Shown here: piece after piece, positions 12,139-15,387 of the stretch
Layout: every line of letters starts with the position of its first letter
How positions within the stretch are numbered: the first letter of the stretch is position 1
Assembly (NCBI GenBank): GCA_027069385.1
Contig: JALXER010000257.1
Span: 1-15,387 of the forward strand
DNA: 15,387 nt
Direction of reading: 5' to 3'
From: Paracoccaceae bacterium
GTDB lineage: Bacteria > Pseudomonadota > Alphaproteobacteria > Rhodobacterales > Rhodobacteraceae
Notes under the pieces: model-generated
The model's input: only the letters and a program-made list of their open reading frames with translations
Told to the model about the DNA's origin: nothing
Database searches by the model: none
Translations under genes and position numbers: made by a program

Positions 12139-15089
12139 CCGAGACTTCGAATTCAGTATTCCACGCGGAATCAGCCCTGCAGGGGCATAACCTTGAATAT
12201 GTCGAGCAGCTTCAGGCCAAGTACATGTCCGATCCGACCTCGGTCGATGCATCGTGGCAGGCCTATTTCGGCAGTCTGGGCGAAGACCCGCAAGCCGCCA
12301 TCGCCGAGGCCGCCGGCCCGTCATGGGCGCGCAGCGACTGGCCGCCGACCCCCCATGATGACCTGACCGCCGCGCTGGATGGCCAATGGCCCAGCGACCC
12401 CAAGGAAGCAGCCAAAAAGATCAAGGCTTCGGCCAATGGCGCAGACCTGAGCGAAGGCGCGTTGAAACAGGCAGTGCTGGACAGTTTGCGCGCGCTGATG
12501 ATCATCCGGGCCTTTCGCATCCGTGGCCATCTGGCCGCCGATCTGGATCCGCTGCGCATTGAACAAACCAAGTATATGCCGGAACTGGACCCGCGCAGCT
12601 ATGGCTTTACCGCCGCCGACATGGACCGGCCGATCTTCCTCGATATGGTGCTGGGTATGGAAACCGCCACCATGCGGACCATCATCGACATTCTGAAACG
12701 CACCTATTGCGGCACTTTCGCGCTGCAATACATGCATATTTCCGACGGCGAGCAAGCCGCATGGCTGAAAGAGCGTATCGAGGGGTACGGCAAGGAAATC
12801 CAGTTTACCAAGATGGGCCGCAAGGCAATTCTGAACAAGCTGGTCGAGGCCGAGGGTTTCGAAAAATACCTGCATGTCAAGTATATGGGCACCAAGCGTT
12901 TTGGTCTGGATGGTGGTGAAAGCCTGATTCCGGCGATGGAGCAGATCATCAAACGCGGCGGCAATCTGGGGGCCAAGGAAATTGTCATCGGCATGCCCCA
13001 CCGTGGCCGCCTGTCGGTGCTGGCCAATGTGATGGGCAAGCCGTTCCGCGCCATTTTCAACGAATTTCAGGGCGGCAGCAGCAAGCCCGACAGCGTCGAA
13101 GGCTCGGGCGATGTGAAATACCATCTCGGGGCCAGTTCGGACCGCGAATTCGATGGCAACAAGGTGCATCTGAGCCTGACCGCCAACCCCTCGCACCTTG
13201 AGGCGGTGAATCCGGTGGTGCTGGGCAAGGTGCGCGCCAAGCAGGAACAGCGCAACGATATGGAACGCGACTCGGTTATTCCGGTGCTGTTGCATGGCGA
13301 TGCGGCCTTTGCCGGTCAGGGCGTGGTGGCCGAATGCTTTGGCCTGTCGGGCCTGCGTGGCCACAAGACCGGCGGCACCATTCATATCGTGGTCAACAAC
13401 CAGATCGGCTTTACCACGTCACCGCACAACTCGCGTTCCTCGCCCTACCCGACCGACATTGCCATGATGGTCGAAGCGCCGATTTTCCATGTGAACGGCG
13501 ACGACCCCGAGGCCGTAGTCCATGCCGCCAAGGTCGCCACCGAGTTCCGCCAGAAGTTCAACAAAGACGTGGTGCTGGATATTTTCTGCTATCGCCGCTT
13601 TGGCCATAACGAGGGTGACGAACCGATGTTCACCCAGCCGTTGATGTACAAGTCGATCAAAAAGCACAAAACCACGCTGCAGATCTATACCGAACGGCTG
13701 GTGGCTGACGGGTTGATCCCCGAGGGCGAAATCGACGAAATCAAAACCAAATTCCAGGCCTTTCTGGCCGAGGAATTCGAGATCGGCACCAATTACAAGC
13801 CCAACAAGGCCGACTGGCTGGACGGGCGCTGGTCGAAAATGCGCCGCGATACCGAGGATTACCAGCGCGGTGAAACCGCCGTTGATCTGGCCCGGGTAAA
13901 AGAGGTCGGCAAAGCCCTGACCCGCCTGCCCGAGGGTTATCACGCCCATAAAACCGTGCTGCGCCTGTTGGACGCCAAGAAAAAGATGATCGAAACCGGG
14001 CAAGGCATCGACTGGGCCACTGGCGAGGCGCTCGCCTTTGGGACCTTGCTCCTCGACGGATTTCCGGTGCGACTGGCCGGTCAGGATTGTACCCGCGGCA
14101 CCTTTAGCCAGCGCCATTCGGGCATTATCGATCAGGAAACCGAAGAACGCTATTTGCCGCTTAACCATATCAAAGAGGGGCAGGCCGAATACGAGGTCAT
14201 CGACTCTATGCTGTCGGAATACGCGGTGCTGGGGTTCGAGTATGGTTACTCGCTGGCCGAACCCGACACCCTGACCCTGTGGGAGGCGCAGTTTGGCGAT
14301 TTTGCCAACGGTGCCCAGATCATGATCGACCAGTTCGTTTCGTGCGGCGAACGGAAATGGCTGCGCATGTCGGGGCTGGTGATGCTGCTGCCCCATGGCT
14401 ATGAAGGCCAAGGCCCCGAGCACAGTTCGGCGCGCCCCGAACGGTTCTTGCAGATGTGTGCCGAGGAAAACTGGATCGTGGCCAATTGCACCACGCCGGC
14501 CAACTATTACCACATCCTGCGCCGCCAGATGCTGCGCACCTATCGCAAACCGCTGATCCTGTTCACGCCCAAATCGTTGTTGCGCCACAAAATGGCGACC
14601 TCGGCGCTGGCGGATTTCGCCGAAGGCTCCAGCTTTCACCGGGTGTTGTGGGATGATGCGCAACTGGGCCGCTCCGAACTGACCCTGAAGGCGGACAAGG
14701 ATATCCGCCGCGTGGTGGTCTGCTCGGGCAAGGTCTATTACGACCTGCTGGCCGAGCGCGATGCGCGCGGGCTGGATGACGTTTATCTGATGCGGGTCGA
14801 GCAATTCTACCCGTTCCCCAACAAATCCATGACCAAGGAATTGACGCGCTTCAAGCATGCCGAAATTGTCTGGTGTCAGGAAGAACCCAAAAACCAGGGC
14901 GCGTGGACGTTTATCGAACCCAATATCGAATGGGTGCTGACCCAGATCGACGCCAAACACAAGCGCCCGGTCTATGCCGGCCGCGCTGCCGCGGCCTCTC
15001 CGGCAACCGGCCATGGCGCCACCCACAAATCACAGCTTGCAGCCTTCGTGAACGATGCGCTGACCATTGACAAAGGACTTGACCAATGA
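12135..15089 (+). CDS. sucA: 2-Oxoglutarate dehydrogenase E1 component
   Basis: This is the thiamine-diphosphate-dependent decarboxylase (E1o) of the 2-oxoglutarate dehydrogenase complex. It transfers the succinyl group to the lipoyl arm of SucB. At 984 residues it is full length. The N-terminal docking segment LQGHNLEYVEQLQ...SWQAYF (15-45) is followed by FRIRGHLAADLDPL and MPHRGRLSVLANV. The ThDP motif runs from HGDAAFAGQG (Asp389) to VNNQIGFTT (Asn421-422). GPEHSSARPERFLQ lies in the second half. The ATG at 12135 has AGGAAGG upstream and gives the family N-terminus. The gene starts inside the sulfotransferase stop (ATGA) and ends inside the sucB start (ATGA). Confidence 0.97.
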   Translation: MTETSNSVFHAESALQGHNLEYVEQLQAKYMSDPTSVDASWQAYFGSLGEDPQAAIAEAAGPSWARSDWPPTPHDDLTAALDGQWPSDPKEAAKKIKASANGADLSEGALKQAVLDSLRALMIIRAFRIRGHLAADLDPLRIEQTKYMPELDPRSYGFTAADMDRPIFLDMVLGMETATMRTIIDILKRTYCGTFALQYMHISDGEQAAWLKERIEGYGKEIQFTKMGRKAILNKLVEAEGFEKYLHVKYMGTKRFGLDGGESLIPAMEQIIKRGGNLGAKEIVIGMPHRGRLSVLANVMGKPFRAIFNEFQGGSSKPDSVEGSGDVKYHLGASSDREFDGNKVHLSLTANPSHLEAVNPVVLGKVRAKQEQRNDMERDSVIPVLLHGDAAFAGQGVVAECFGLSGLRGHKTGGTIHIVVNNQIGFTTSPHNSRSSPYPTDIAMMVEAPIFHVNGDDPEAVVHAAKVATEFRQKFNKDVVLDIFCYRRFGHNEGDEPMFTQPLMYKSIKKHKTTLQIYTERLVADGLIPEGEIDEIKTKFQAFLAEEFEIGTNYKPNKADWLDGRWSKMRRDTEDYQRGETAVDLARVKEVGKALTRLPEGYHAHKTVLRLLDAKKKMIETGQGIDWATGEALAFGTLLLDGFPVRLAGQDCTRGTFSQRHSGIIDQETEERYLPLNHIKEGQAEYEVIDSMLSEYAVLGFEYGYSLAEPDTLTLWEAQFGDFANGAQIMIDQFVSCGERKWLRMSGLVMLLPHGYEGQGPEHSSARPERFLQMCAEENWIVANCTTPANYYHILRRQMLRTYRKPLILFTPKSLLRHKMATSALADFAEGSSFHRVLWDDAQLGRSELTLKADKDIRRVVVCSGKVYYDLLAERDARGLDDVYLMRVEQFYPFPNKSMTKELTRFKHAEIVWCQEEPKNQGAWTFIEPNIEWVLTQIDAKHKRPVYAGRAAAASPATGHGATHKSQLAAFVNDALTIDKGLDQ

Positions 15090-15387
15090 CCGATATCCGC
15101 GTGCCTACCCTAGGCGAATCCGTAACCGAAGCCACCGTTGCCACCTGGTTCAAGAAACCCGGCGATACCGTGGCGCTGGATGAAATGCTGTGCGAATTGG
15201 AAACCGACAAGGTTACGGTCGAGGTCCCCTCTCCGGTGGCGGGGGTAATGGGCGATATTGTCGCTGCCGAAGGCGAAACCGTGGGCGTTGACGCGCTGCT
15301 GGCCACGATTGCCGAAGGCGAGGGCGCAGCGGCCCCGACCCCGGTTGCAGCTGCTCCTGCCGCACCGGCCGCTGCGCCCTCGCCTTC
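15086..15387 (+). CDS. sucB: 2-Oxoglutarate dehydrogenase E2 component (N-terminal 100 residues, cut by window edge)
   Basis: This is dihydrolipoyl succinyltransferase, the core of the 2-oxoglutarate dehydrogenase complex. Only the lipoyl domain and the start of the linker are in the window. TDIRVPTLGESVTEATVATW opens the domain (2-21), ELETDKVTVEVPSP places the lipoylated Lys at 42, and an Ala/Pro-rich flexible linker begins near residue 82. The E1/E3-binding and catalytic domains lie beyond the right edge. The ATG overlaps the sucA TGA, and AAAGGA lies 10 bases upstream. The ETDKV sequence and the position after sucA separate it from pyruvate dehydrogenase E2. Confidence 0.95.
   Translation, partial: MTDIRVPTLGESVTEATVATWFKKPGDTVALDEMLCELETDKVTVEVPSPVAGVMGDIVAAEGETVGVDALLATIAEGEGAAAPTPVAAAPAAPAAAPSP

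Noticed and set aside
13419..15026. Long open frame on the minus strand inside sucA (535 codons)
   Set aside because: Same reason: codon-bias shadow of a conserved gene, low-complexity composition and no recognisable domain.
1..15387. CRISPR array, tRNA, rRNA, prophage or defence system
   Set aside because: No spaced repeat series, no tRNA-like cloverleaf or rRNA sequence noticed, and no nuclease, integrase, toxin-antitoxin or phage motif among the coding regions.

Overview
The window is a central-carbon-metabolism supercluster from an alphaproteobacterium, most likely a Rhodobacteraceae (Rhodobacter/Roseobacter-type) member. The evidence is the high G+C, the sdhC-sdhD-sdhA order, and the tight linkage of succinate dehydrogenase, malate dehydrogenase, succinyl-CoA synthetase and 2-oxoglutarate dehydrogenase with two genes that look like ethylmalonyl-CoA pathway enzymes (mesaconyl-CoA hydratase and (3S)-malyl-CoA thioesterase). 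I recall mch and mcl2 lying beside sdh and suc genes in Rhodobacter sphaeroides. The genus is not fixed by the sequence.

Layout. The left third (1-5169) is on the minus strand and holds two transcription units. The first is sdhC-sdhD-sdhA, running off the left edge. The second is mcl2, an NnrU-type membrane protein, a DUF1737 protein, mch and a small sulfotransferase-like protein, packed with gaps of 0 or 1 nt or 4-nt overlaps. A divergent control region (5170-5314) with a cluster of GCAAA boxes separates mcl2 from the plus-strand genes. The plus strand then carries mdh, a GT-A glycosyltransferase that starts at the mdh stop, an unrecognised exported protein, two candidate termination elements, and sucC-sucD. 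A lower-G+C DUF805 membrane gene, a 51-codon relic of the sucA 5' end, a second sulfotransferase-like gene, full-length sucA and the start of sucB follow. ATGA stop/start overlaps join DUF805 to the relic, the second sulfotransferase to sucA, and sucA to sucB.

How it works together. sucA/sucB (E1o/E2o) make succinyl-CoA, sucCD converts it to succinate with nucleotide triphosphate formation, sdh oxidises succinate into the quinone pool, and mdh regenerates oxaloacetate. mch and mcl2 should connect acetyl-CoA assimilation (mesaconyl-CoA, beta-methylmalyl-CoA, malyl-CoA, malate) to the same four-carbon pool.

The notable parts lie between the textbook genes. A 12/13/12 inverted repeat with a T-rich loop occurs twice, each copy directly behind the last gene of a unit. 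A truncated duplicate of the sucA N-terminal coding region sits in the sucD-sucA interval beside foreign-looking genes. Two unrelated sulfotransferase-like genes and one glycosyltransferase are embedded in the TCA operons. The exported protein between mdh and sucC is unknown to me. I found no tRNA, rRNA, CRISPR array, IS element or phage gene. No gene-free stretch exceeds 200 bases.
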